The position numbers were made by a program, and so were the translations under genes. From contig CAJXVW010000001.1 of NCBI GenBank assembly GCA_913062645.1, positions 1,116,001 through 1,180,000 on the forward strand: a DNA stretch of 64,000 nucleotides. The letters run 5' to 3'. Positions 38,223 through 45,831 of this stretch are shown here, in pieces. The DNA is from an uncultured Mycoplasmatota bacterium. Lineage in GTDB: Bacteria > Bacillota_I > Bacilli_A > Izemoplasmatales > Izemoplasmataceae. The notes below the pieces were generated by a model that worked only from the letters and a program-made list of their open reading frames with translations, had not been told where the DNA came from and did not search any database. How positions within the stretch are numbered: the first letter of the stretch is position 1; every line of letters begins with the position of its first letter.

Positions 38223-38265
38223 TGAGCACACTCACATTATAATATGAGCGCGCTCACTTTGTCAA
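38223..38265 (-). promoter_or_regulatory. TetR-ABC operon promoter with double operator
   Basis: Minus-strand TTGACA (38260-38265), an 18-bp spacer and TATAAT (38236-38241). A perfect 12-bp palindrome TGAGCGCGCTCA fills the spacer (38245-38256), and a near copy TGAGCACACTCA lies just downstream of the -10 (38223-38234). Their centres are 22 bp apart, about two helical turns. Confidence 0.85.
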
Positions 38266-38310
38266 ATACAATTGTAATTCAACAAGCATTCGTTTCTGAG
38301 ATTTTTGATT

Positions 38311-39039
38311 CTATATTAGCATCCCTGAGTCTATCCAATCGTTGAAATCTGTAATTATCACATCTCCAAAATAGCAATTATGATTGTAATCACGTTTCAT
38401 TAACTCTGCCGATTTCGAATCAACATCCTTTAGATTATCGTAAACGCAAATGCTAATTGCTATTGGCTTTGTACGATTATATGCACCTTTATTTGTTATA
38501 CCAGATAATCGATCTGCTTCTGCCACACATTCTCCAATCCAAATTTTATCATTAATACCCGTGCCTTTACGTCCAACCTTGGCAATCAAGTCTTTTGATG
38601 AAGCCATGCCAATACCTGCTCTTAAGGTATCAAATCCCTCTTGCTGGAGGAGTTTGTTCAGCATGTTCATATACGTATTTATGTAGCAAACCAAACCGAA
38701 TACTTTAGATATATCATTTTTTTTCGGAGTCGAAAAGATGGCATATATTCCATCACCCCTGACCCCTATCTCTCTAACCAAATCTGAAGAATGAAGAATT
38801 TCAATAACTTCAGAGGCATATGCTCTTAATGTTTTTGTTACCACTACACTATCTGCATCATTGAAAAATTTGGTTGAATCACGCAGATCGACAAAAACAG
38901 CTGAAATCCAGCATTCAAGTGCATTGTCGTATGTCCACTCGCTATCTTGTTTGGGTATAGAATCCTTTTCAATAACCTTTATTGACTTCTTCAAAATGTT
39001 AAGAACGCGCTGTTTTCCATCCAGATAATTGTAACTCAT
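38311..39039 (-). CDS. Class III nucleotide-cyclase-like protein (larger)
   Basis: A soluble protein of 242 residues, third gene of an AT-rich operon. It has one cyclase homology domain. AVFVDLRDSTKFF holds a probable metal-binding Asp51, IGVRGDGIYAIF holds the second Asp96, AGIGMASSKDLIAKVG matches the beta4-beta5 region, and IGECVAEADRL matches the region that normally reads VNxAxR. There Arg177 is kept but the usual Asn is Ala173. No sensor or membrane domain is attached. A minimal cyclase with a membrane-protein neighbour recalls PycC of Pycsar defence, but the substrate (ATP, GTP, CTP or UTP) cannot be read from the sequence. The ATG at 39039 follows GGGGTGA at 6 nt. Confidence 0.75.
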   Translation of the reverse strand: MSYNYLDGKQRVLNILKKSIKVIEKDSIPKQDSEWTYDNALECWISAVFVDLRDSTKFFNDADSVVVTKTLRAYASEVIEILHSSDLVREIGVRGDGIYAIFSTPKKNDISKVFGLVCYINTYMNMLNKLLQQEGFDTLRAGIGMASSKDLIAKVGRKGTGINDKIWIGECVAEADRLSGITNKGAYNRTKPIAISICVYDNLKDVDSKSAELMKRDYNHNCYFGDVIITDFNDWIDSGMLI

Positions 39040-39103
39040 CTGTCTCACCCCCCTCCCATATTAACAAATATAATATTCGTGATTACTGTTGTTTTTACCT
39101 ATA

Positions 39104-39853
39104 TTATGTGAATAAGACAAAGTATAGATATCCCACTGCGATCATCAAAAAGGATGATAAGTTACCAATGATGAACGAGTTGCGAGAAACAATAGCGGAA
39201 TTTTGCTCCCTGTACCCAGAAAATACTTTGATAGCAACGATAGCAAGTACAACTTCAAAAAAGCCAAAAATAATTGCAGGTGTAATCAACATTCGCTCTA
39301 ATATACCGATGGTTTTTGCCGTTGAAAAGTTTTGGCTATCACTATGATACTCCGAACAGGTATGAATGAGAAACAATTTGATGAACTCATGGCCAAGGTA
39401 CGTTGAAATTAGCACAGCATTAATAAGAATAATTATATCAACTCTATCTACCAAAACTTCAGAGATATCAATTATCTGCAATATACCCCAAATACTTGAC
39501 AAATGGAGTAGTTGATCAATGACAAAACCATAAATATCAACCCTAGTGTGAGTTTCTTTCTTTAAATTAAGTTTCGAATCGATCCATTTGAACGCGTATG
39601 TTTTTATGAAATCAATTACTATATGAAGAGCTGACAAGATTGTAACTATGATGAGAATATCGATCAAAGAGCCCACTGCCAGTTGATCAATTATTGCCAA
39701 GTATATTACAGCAAGAATTATATAGACAATGAATGTTTTCTTAATATGCTGAATGTTTCCCAAAAAAGGGTGGTCTGACTTTGCGGCGACATCCTTATCA
39801 CTTTGAACTATAAAATCTCCAACGATGTGAAAAAACAATAGAATATGAAACAT
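39104..39853 (-). CDS. DUF3307 multi-pass membrane protein
   Basis: A protein of 249 residues with about six to seven hydrophobic helices. It shows the DUF3307 pattern: FHIVGDFIVQSD (His9, Asp13, Gln17), LHIVIDFIKTYAFKW (His77, Asp81, Lys84), FVIDQLLHLSSIW (Asp113, Gln114, His117), and a late ILERMLI. Repeated His/Asp/Gln in helices look like a buried functional site, so an enzyme or channel is possible; the family's function is unknown to me. Placed between two cyclase-like genes, it could be the membrane effector or target of a cyclic nucleotide. AGGAGGAAGG precedes the ATG. Confidence 0.82.
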   Translation of the reverse strand: MFHILLFFHIVGDFIVQSDKDVAAKSDHPFLGNIQHIKKTFIVYIILAVIYLAIIDQLAVGSLIDILIIVTILSALHIVIDFIKTYAFKWIDSKLNLKKETHTRVDIYGFVIDQLLHLSSIWGILQIIDISEVLVDRVDIIILINAVLISTYLGHEFIKLFLIHTCSEYHSDSQNFSTAKTIGILERMLITPAIIFGFFEVVLAIVAIKVFSGYREQNSAIVSRNSFIIGNLSSFLMIAVGYLYFVLFT

Positions 39854-39872
39854 ACGCCTTCCTCCTAGCTGT

Positions 39873-40451
39873 TTATTTTAATGATACATGCTGAATTTTA
39901 TATGCCGATATACCTGAAGCTTTTTTTAATGCGATTGGTTTTGTTAATCCATTTTTTTGCATAAAATCGCTAATCGTTTTTGTTGTTAGTATGCCTTCAA
40001 AAATAAACTCATCATGACTCAACGTTTTTCTGTTATGATAATATGCGTATTTTGATGAAGTATTTACGCACTGACCAATAAGAAAAACCAAAGACTCATC
40101 ATTTGGTTCACTTACGATCATCTTCAGTTTAGAAGCATGCATACCTATCCCATACCCTAAGTCAAGATTCGGTTTTCCATTCCTCAGATTATTTATGAAA
40201 GATGAAACACTCTTAATTATACTGTTTATAGTTTCATAATGATTCATTAACCAACTAGATTCATAGATTAGGATTTGACCATCCCCTGTTGACTGAGAGT
40301 ATATGGGTTCACCAGCAGAACGCATAATCAGACTATGAAATTCCGTCAAAACACTCTCTGCAAAATCAAAATCATCTGAATCAAGTAAGTTGGATGAATT
40401 TCTCATATCAATAGTGATTGCAATTGTATTGTCTATTACCATTGACTCCAT
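39873..40451 (-). CDS. Class III nucleotide-cyclase-like protein (smaller)
   Basis: A soluble protein of 192 residues, first gene of the operon. AITIDMRNSSNLL (Asp15) and YSQSTGDGQILIY (Asp57) match the two metal-binding motifs of class III cyclases, GYGIGMHASKLKM matches the next conserved strand, and IGQCVNTSSKY matches the VNxAxR region, here with Asn130 kept but Lys134 in place of Arg. It is not a near-duplicate of the larger cyclase-like protein, though both share the same motif order. It might also be related to SatD-type proteins, which look like reduced cyclase folds; this needs a profile search. AGGATGA lies 6 nt before the ATG, and 20 bp separate it from the DUF3307 gene. Confidence 0.68.
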   Translation of the reverse strand: MESMVIDNTIAITIDMRNSSNLLDSDDFDFAESVLTEFHSLIMRSAGEPIYSQSTGDGQILIYESSWLMNHYETINSIIKSVSSFINNLRNGKPNLDLGYGIGMHASKLKMIVSEPNDESLVFLIGQCVNTSSKYAYYHNRKTLSHDEFIFEGILTTKTISDFMQKNGLTKPIALKKASGISAYKIQHVSLK

Positions 40452-40650
40452 GCATTATCATCCTAACCATGTTTTGGTTTACTTTCAAAAAATCAAAAAC
40501 TACACACATGAATAGTCTATATTTCATTCATTGAAAGTTAAAGGTCATATGTGAACCAAAAAAACAAACTTAAGTAGTTCGGAATACACAAACAACTTGT
40601 GTAATTATGCTGATCATGTAATAATTTGCAAATTCAAGAAACTAAGATTG

Positions 40651-40679
40651 AAAAAAAGAATGCGCCAAGTGGCGCATTC
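40651..40679 (-). terminator. Terminator after rlmN
   Basis: Minus-strand GAATGCGCC / GGCGCATTC with a 4-nt loop and a seven-T tail. Between it and the cyclase operon (40452-40650) is AT-rich sequence in which no clear promoter was found. Confidence 0.88.
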
Positions 40680-40684
40680 GCTCG

Positions 40685-41707
40685 TTAATTCAGATTCTTA
40701 CTTCTCAGTTGCCCACAGGCGGCGTCGATGTCGCCGCCTTTCTCATGGCGCAGGGTCGCTGTGATGCCGCGATCCATGAGCCGGTGATGAAAGGCTCTGG
40801 CCTTGTCTTCTTCGGTTCCTTCGTAAGAGAACTCATCGACGGGGTTGTAGCGGATCAGATTGACATAGCAGTTCAATCCTCGTAAGAGATCCGACAGTTC
40901 GTCGGCGTGCCACAGTTCGTCGTTGATGCCTTGTAGTAGTATGTATTCGAAGGTGACGCGGCGGTTGGTTTCCTGGACGTAGTGTTTGGCCGCCTGGATG
41001 ACGTCATAAATCGGATAGACGTTGTTGATCTTCATGATGCTGCTTCTGATGTCATCGTTCGGGGCATGGAGACTGATCGCCAGGTTCACCTGACGCGGCT
41101 CCTTGGCGAAGGCGTAGATCTTCGGGACGATGCCGGAGGTACTGACGGTGATGTGTCTGGCTCCGATCTCCAGACCATGCGGATCATTGATGATGTCAAT
41201 GAACCGCATCGTCTCGTCGTAGTTGTCGAAGGGTTCGCCGATGCCCATGATGACGACATGACTGATCCTCTCACCGATGATGTCCTGAACGGAGAGAACT
41301 TGTTGGACCATCTCGCCGGTAGTCAGATCCCGTTTCTTTTTGTGAAGACCTGAAGCACAAAAGGTACAACCAATATTACATCCGACCTGTGAAGTAACAC
41401 ATACACTATTGCCATAATCATGGCGCATTAAAACGGTCTCGATATGATTCTCATCACGCAATGCAAATAGGAACTTCTCAGTTCCATCCGCAGAAACTTG
41501 TCTGGTAATCAGTCTAAATGGATTATTTATGATTTTCTTCGAAAGATACTCCCTTAGTGCGATACTTAGGTTTGTCATCTGATCAAAAGATACTACACGT
41601 TTCTTGTAGTACCACTGAAACAACTGCTGTGCATTGAAAGATTTAAAACCATGTTTTACGAGCAGTTTCGATAATTCGCTCCTTGAATAGTCCTCAATAA
41701 TACTCAG
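40685..41707 (-). CDS. rlmN: Dual-specificity rRNA/tRNA methyltransferase RlmN (apparent CTG start)
   Basis: A radical-SAM enzyme that methylates A2503 of 23S rRNA and A37 of some tRNAs. The cluster motif is CNIGCTFC, the SAM region is GIGEPFDNYD, and the C-terminal catalytic Cys is in AACGQLR. The usual N-terminal domain is present only if translation begins upstream of the first TTG (41623): 28 more codons read SIIEDYSRSELSKLLVKHG, which fits RlmN. The only well-placed start is CTG at 41707, with GGAGTGA exactly 6 nt upstream and an in-frame TGA before it; ATT at 41701 is an alternative. Base composition changes inside the gene near 41.33 kb: the 3' part is GC-rich and the 5' part AT-rich. 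Confidence 0.9.
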   Translation of the reverse strand: MSIIEDYSRSELSKLLVKHGFKSFNAQQLFQWYYKKRVVSFDQMTNLSIALREYLSKKIINNPFRLITRQVSADGTEKFLFALRDENHIETVLMRHDYGNSVCVTSQVGCNIGCTFCASGLHKKKRDLTTGEMVQQVLSVQDIIGERISHVVIMGIGEPFDNYDETMRFIDIINDPHGLEIGARHITVSTSGIVPKIYAFAKEPRQVNLAISLHAPNDDIRSSIMKINNVYPIYDVIQAAKHYVQETNRRVTFEYILLQGINDELWHADELSDLLRGLNCYVNLIRYNPVDEFSYEGTEEDKARAFHHRLMDRGITATLRHEKGGDIDAACGQLRSKNLN

Positions 41708-41723
41708 AAGAAATCACTCCAGG

Positions 41724-42860
41724 TCAGTTAGATTTGCCCACAAACATATTAACATAGTGAGCAACACGCTCAATGTCATCCTTTGTCATATACGGGTGCA
41801 TCGGTAGAGATAAAACTCGCTTGCAAAGGTCGGTAGAAACTGGAAAATCTTCATCTTTCAAATTCATATCTGCATAAGCTGTTTGCTGATGCATTGTTTT
41901 TTTATAGTAAATCATTGAGGGAATATCATTTTGCTTCAGAAAGAGTTGAAGATCTTCTCTCTGTTTCTGAGACTTCAATTTGATGGTGTATTGAGCAAAA
42001 CTTGAGCGATAACACTCTGGAATTATTGGTTTTTCTATCTTTTCAACAAGCAGTTCATTGTATGAATCATAAACTCGATTAACGTCATCCAGTTCGTGAT
42101 TGATTAATGCTTTTAGTTTAACATTCAAAATAGCGGCTTGAATACTATCAAGTCTGGAGTTAACCCCGATTCGAATGTTATCATACTTGTCTTCACCTTT
42201 ACCATGCACTTTGTAGGATCGAATCAACCCTGCAAGTTCATCGTCATTGGTAAAGATTGCACCTCCATCGCCATAGCAACCAAGTGGCTTTGCCGGAAAG
42301 AAAGATGTAGTGGCCGCATCGCCAAAACTGCATGCTCTCCGATCCTTGTATGTAGCTCCGAATCCTTGAGCACCATCTTCTAATATTTTCAAATTATATT
42401 CTTCTGCTACTAATTCAATTGAATCATAGTCCGCTAATAATCCAAATAAGTCAACAGGCATGATTAATTTGGGGCTTAGGATGCCCTCATCAATTGTTTT
42501 CTTGATAGTTGACTCAAGTTTTTTGGCATCAATATTGAAGGTAAAATAATCAACATCAACGAAAACAGGTGTTGCACCAACCATTGACACAACTTCCGCC
42601 GATGCGAAAAAAGTAAAGTTGGGAACAAACACTGCATCTCCCTTGCCAATGCCCCAGGCTCGCAGTACAAGATAAAGTGCATCCGTTCCGTTCGCACAGG
42701 TAATACAATGATTTACACCGACATATGTTGCCAAGGAAGATTCTAACTTCCGCACGTGTTCTCCACCAATAAAAACAGCAGACTTCATTACATCTTGGGT
42801 AAGAGAATCAATTTCATTTCTATACTTCAAGTATTGAGCTTTTAGATCGCGAAACTCCAT
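41724..42860 (-). CDS. wbpE: DegT/DnrJ/EryC1 sugar aminotransferase, WbpE-like
   Basis: A PLP enzyme of 378 residues. The N-terminus MEFRDLKAQYLKYRNEID and the PLP-lysine segment FFPAKPLGCYGDGGA fit WbpE/WlbC. These transfer an amino group from glutamate to the 3-keto group of UDP-2-acetamido-2-deoxy-3-keto-glucuronate. ANGTDALYLVLRA holds the phosphate-binding Thr. It is the last of four adjacent genes that together match the wbpA-B-D-E pathway. AGAGGAATGATG precedes the ATG; the gap to the acetyltransferase gene is 4 bp. Confidence 0.9.
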   Translation of the reverse strand: MEFRDLKAQYLKYRNEIDSLTQDVMKSAVFIGGEHVRKLESSLATYVGVNHCITCANGTDALYLVLRAWGIGKGDAVFVPNFTFFASAEVVSMVGATPVFVDVDYFTFNIDAKKLESTIKKTIDEGILSPKLIMPVDLFGLLADYDSIELVAEEYNLKILEDGAQGFGATYKDRRACSFGDAATTSFFPAKPLGCYGDGGAIFTNDDELAGLIRSYKVHGKGEDKYDNIRIGVNSRLDSIQAAILNVKLKALINHELDDVNRVYDSYNELLVEKIEKPIIPECYRSSFAQYTIKLKSQKQREDLQLFLKQNDIPSMIYYKKTMHQQTAYADMNLKDEDFPVSTDLCKRVLSLPMHPYMTKDDIERVAHYVNMFVGKSN

Positions 42861-42864
42861 AACA

Positions 42865-43431
42865 TCATTCCTCTAACTTTGTAATAGAACTCATATCCTT
42901 CATATAACTACGACCACAAGTATCACATCGAAGATTTTCTGGCAAGGTTTTTCCACATTCGCAAACCCAACCGATCTGCTTCGCAGGCACACCTGCCATT
43001 AATGCATAATCAGGAACATCTTTTGTTACAACTGCACCTGAAGCAATCATTGCCCATCGCCCAATCGTGTTTCCACAAACAATTGTGGCATTTGCCCCAA
43101 TTGTCGCACCATAGAGAACCGTAGTATTAATGTAACCCTCAGGACCTTTTGGGTATTTACTTCGTGGAGTAAGATCGTTCGTAAAAACCATGGAAGGCCC
43201 ACAAAAAACGAAGTCTTCAAGTATTACGCCTTCATACACTGAGACATTGTTCTGAATTTTCACATTGTTGCCAACCACCACATTATTCGCGATATTTACA
43301 TTCTGACCTATTGTACAGTTTTCGCCAATTTTACTCCCACTCTGGATGTGAGAAAAATGCCAAATTTTGGTCTTGTCTCCAATGCAAACATTTTCATCCA
43401 CATAACTACTCTCGTGAACATAGAAACTCAT
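42865..43431 (-). CDS. wbpD: Left-handed beta-helix N-acetyltransferase, WbpD-like
   Basis: A protein of 188 residues made of hexapeptide repeats ([26 protein letters not shown] and similar), as in trimeric acyltransferases. It fits WbpD/WlbB, which acetylates the 3-amino group of UDP-2-acetamido-3-amino-2,3-dideoxy-glucuronate. A C-terminal CECG...CDTCG pattern looks like a small zinc ribbon, seen in some members. Its start codon overlaps the stop of the preceding dehydrogenase gene by 1 nt. Confidence 0.9.
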   Translation of the reverse strand: MSFYVHESSYVDENVCIGDKTKIWHFSHIQSGSKIGENCTIGQNVNIANNVVVGNNVKIQNNVSVYEGVILEDFVFCGPSMVFTNDLTPRSKYPKGPEGYINTTVLYGATIGANATIVCGNTIGRWAMIASGAVVTKDVPDYALMAGVPAKQIGWVCECGKTLPENLRCDTCGRSYMKDMSSITKLEE

Positions 43432-44510
43432 TAGTCAAACCTGCCTTCAAAATCCGTTGTTGAGATTCCATTTATTGGCAACTTAACCGGCTTTCCTGTA
43501 CTCGCCGACAAGTATATTGCTAAAACCAGTTCTAGTGCATTCCTACCATCCACAGCAGTAACGTAGGGTTGTCGTTGATTTCTTATTGCATCAATTACAT
43601 CGGCATATAAAGGAGTGTGACCGAACCCGTAAACGGAGGGCGGATTCTCTTTGTACTCATTCTTGACTTGATCTGGATCATCTAGACCATCCTTGAAGAG
43701 CCACTCTTCAATAATATTAACGCTCTTTCCACCAGCTTTAACCGTCCCATTTTGACCAAAGATAAACAGAGTTTCTTCTAGATTTGAAGGAAAAACATTC
43801 GTTGTGCCCTCAATCAAGCCATAAGATCCGTTCTTAAACCTAACAATCGCCAAACCAAGATCTTCTGCCTCGATAAATGGATGATTCAAATTATCAGTAT
43901 AAGCGAATACTTCAACGACCTCGTTTCCCATCATCCAACGAAGTAGATCAATATTATGTATGCATTGATTCATTAATGCACCACCATCTTGCGACCAAGT
44001 TCCACGCCAAGGTGCTTGTGAGTAGTAAGATTCACCACGATTCCACCGAATGTGAGCAGCTCCATGCAACAATTGTCCGAATCGGTCGTTCAAAATGGCT
44101 TCTCGAATCTTTTGAATAGATTTGTTAAAGCGATTCTGATGGCATGCACTAACTACAAGATTATTCATTTTTGATAGTGAAATAATCTCGTCTGCATCGT
44201 CTAAAGATAATGAAATCGGTTTTTCAATGATCAGATTCACACCTTTTTGTAGACAGTACTTGGCAATCTCCGCATGGTTTCCGCTCTCTGTTGCGATTGA
44301 TATCAGTTGGATGTCTTCTTGTTCTAACATATCTTTGTAGTCGACATACTTCATCACATCCGAAGTTAGTTCAGTTGACTCAATCAAATACTCGATTTTC
44401 TTTAAATCAAGATCACACAAGGCTACAATTTCCAGATTATTATTGATTGCCGCCCTAATGTGATTTGGAGAAATCCTACCACAACCTATCAAGGCAAACT
44501 TAATTGACAT
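43431..44510 (-). CDS. wbpB: Gfo/Idh/MocA dehydrogenase, WbpB-like
   Basis: A protein of 359 residues with an N-terminal Rossmann fold ([17 protein letters not shown]) and the catalytic IIEKPISL Lys-Pro motif of the Gfo/Idh/MocA family. With wbpA, wbpD and wbpE homologues adjacent it is best read as WbpB/WlbA, the NAD-dependent 3-dehydrogenase of UDP-GlcNAcA. The [16 protein letters not shown] stretch and [17 protein letters not shown] are typical of this subgroup. The gap to the upstream wbpA homologue is 12 bp. Confidence 0.9.
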   Translation of the reverse strand: MSIKFALIGCGRISPNHIRAAINNNLEIVALCDLDLKKIEYLIESTELTSDVMKYVDYKDMLEQEDIQLISIATESGNHAEIAKYCLQKGVNLIIEKPISLSLDDADEIISLSKMNNLVVSACHQNRFNKSIQKIREAILNDRFGQLLHGAAHIRWNRGESYYSQAPWRGTWSQDGGALMNQCIHNIDLLRWMMGNEVVEVFAYTDNLNHPFIEAEDLGLAIVRFKNGSYGLIEGTTNVFPSNLEETLFIFGQNGTVKAGGKSVNIIEEWLFKDGLDDPDQVKNEYKENPPSVYGFGHTPLYADVIDAIRNQRQPYVTAVDGRNALELVLAIYLSASTGKPVKLPINGISTTDFEGRFD

Positions 44511-44522
44511 TACGTCACCCCT

Positions 44523-45827
44523 CTAAAGCAATTCAATATTGTCTCTGTTCGCTACGTTCTTCATTGCGTTCTTGGTATCAAATATTATTTCTGCATTGTT
44601 TTGAACAAGATTGTAATCAACATTTGTATGCGCAGTTGTCACAACAACCAAATCGGATTCTCGCAATACCTTATCTGTTAGATCATCAAGCCCCTTTTTG
44701 ATTTCACCATGTTCTCTGTACTCTTTGATGTATGGATCATAGAAAATGACTTCTGCTCCAAGTTTTTCCAACTCCTTGATAACATCTATCGCAGGACTTT
44801 CTCTATAATCATCAATGTCTTGCTTATATGCAACTCCCAATACAAGTATCTTGGAGCCGTTTACAGATTTTTTGTATCGATTAAGAATCTTCGAGCTTCT
44901 CTCCGCACAGTATTCTGGCATTTTGTCATTAATCATCATCGAAGATTCAATCATGGATGTATGAAAACCGTACTCTCTTGCTTTCCAAGATAGGTAATAT
45001 GGATCAAGAGGAATACAATGTCCACCCAAGCCAGGTCCGGGATAGAATGCTTGAAATCCGTAGGGTTTTGATTTCGCAGCTTCGATAACTTCCCAAATAT
45101 TGATTTTCATCTTCTCACACAGCATTGCAAGTTCATTAACTAACCCTATGTTAATATTTCTATATGTGTTTTCTAATATTTTTTCCATCTCGGCTATGGC
45201 TGGAGATGAAACCCTATGAACAGGAGCATCTAAGATATTTTCATACATAAGAGCTGCCACTTCGGTACACTTTTTTGTAACACCTCCAACAACTTTTGGT
45301 GTGTTTTTCGTTTTATATATCAAGTTTCCCGGATCAACACGTTCCGGTGAAAAGGCCAAGTAAAAATCTTCACCACATGTTAGACCAGATTTTTCCAAGA
45401 TTGGTTTCAATAATTCTTCTGTTGTGCCAGGGTATGTTGTCGATTCTAAAACAATCAACATGTCTTTGTGCATATATGGTACAATGCTTTCGGCAGATTT
45501 TTTAATATAGCTAATATCGGGTTGCTGATACTGATCAAGTGGTGTAGGTACTGCGATACAAACTGCATCAGCAGATGCTACCTCTGCAATATCAGTAGTA
45601 GCCCTTAATTTACCATCACTAACGATCTTGTAGAGATCCTCATTGACTACGTCACCAATATAGTTCACACCCGAATTGACCATATCCACCTTCTCTTTTT
45701 GAATATCAAAACCAATCGTTTCAAAACCAGCTTTCGCTTTTTCAACAGCCAAAGGCAAGCCAACATAACCCAGACCAACAACACCTAAAATCGCATTTCT
45801 TGAACTCAACTTGTATTTTAAGCTCAT
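44523..45827 (-). CDS. wbpA: UDP-N-acetylglucosamine 6-dehydrogenase, WbpA-like
   Basis: A protein of 434 residues, close to WbpA's usual length. It oxidises UDP-GlcNAc to UDP-GlcNAcA with two NAD. The NAD-binding start is GVVGLGYVGLPLAVEKAKAG; ESTTYPGTTEE and the nucleophile Cys in GPGLGGHCIPLDPYYL are conserved. The ATG giving MSLKYKLSS has AAAGGAGA about 10 nt upstream and starts 4 nt after the wzx stop. It feeds the B-D-E enzymes and makes the first committed precursor. Confidence 0.93.
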   Translation of the reverse strand: MSLKYKLSSRNAILGVVGLGYVGLPLAVEKAKAGFETIGFDIQKEKVDMVNSGVNYIGDVVNEDLYKIVSDGKLRATTDIAEVASADAVCIAVPTPLDQYQQPDISYIKKSAESIVPYMHKDMLIVLESTTYPGTTEELLKPILEKSGLTCGEDFYLAFSPERVDPGNLIYKTKNTPKVVGGVTKKCTEVAALMYENILDAPVHRVSSPAIAEMEKILENTYRNINIGLVNELAMLCEKMKINIWEVIEAAKSKPYGFQAFYPGPGLGGHCIPLDPYYLSWKAREYGFHTSMIESSMMINDKMPEYCAERSSKILNRYKKSVNGSKILVLGVAYKQDIDDYRESPAIDVIKELEKLGAEVIFYDPYIKEYREHGEIKKGLDDLTDKVLRESDLVVVTTAHTNVDYNLVQNNAEIIFDTKNAMKNVANRDNIELL

Positions 45828-45831
45828 AGTT

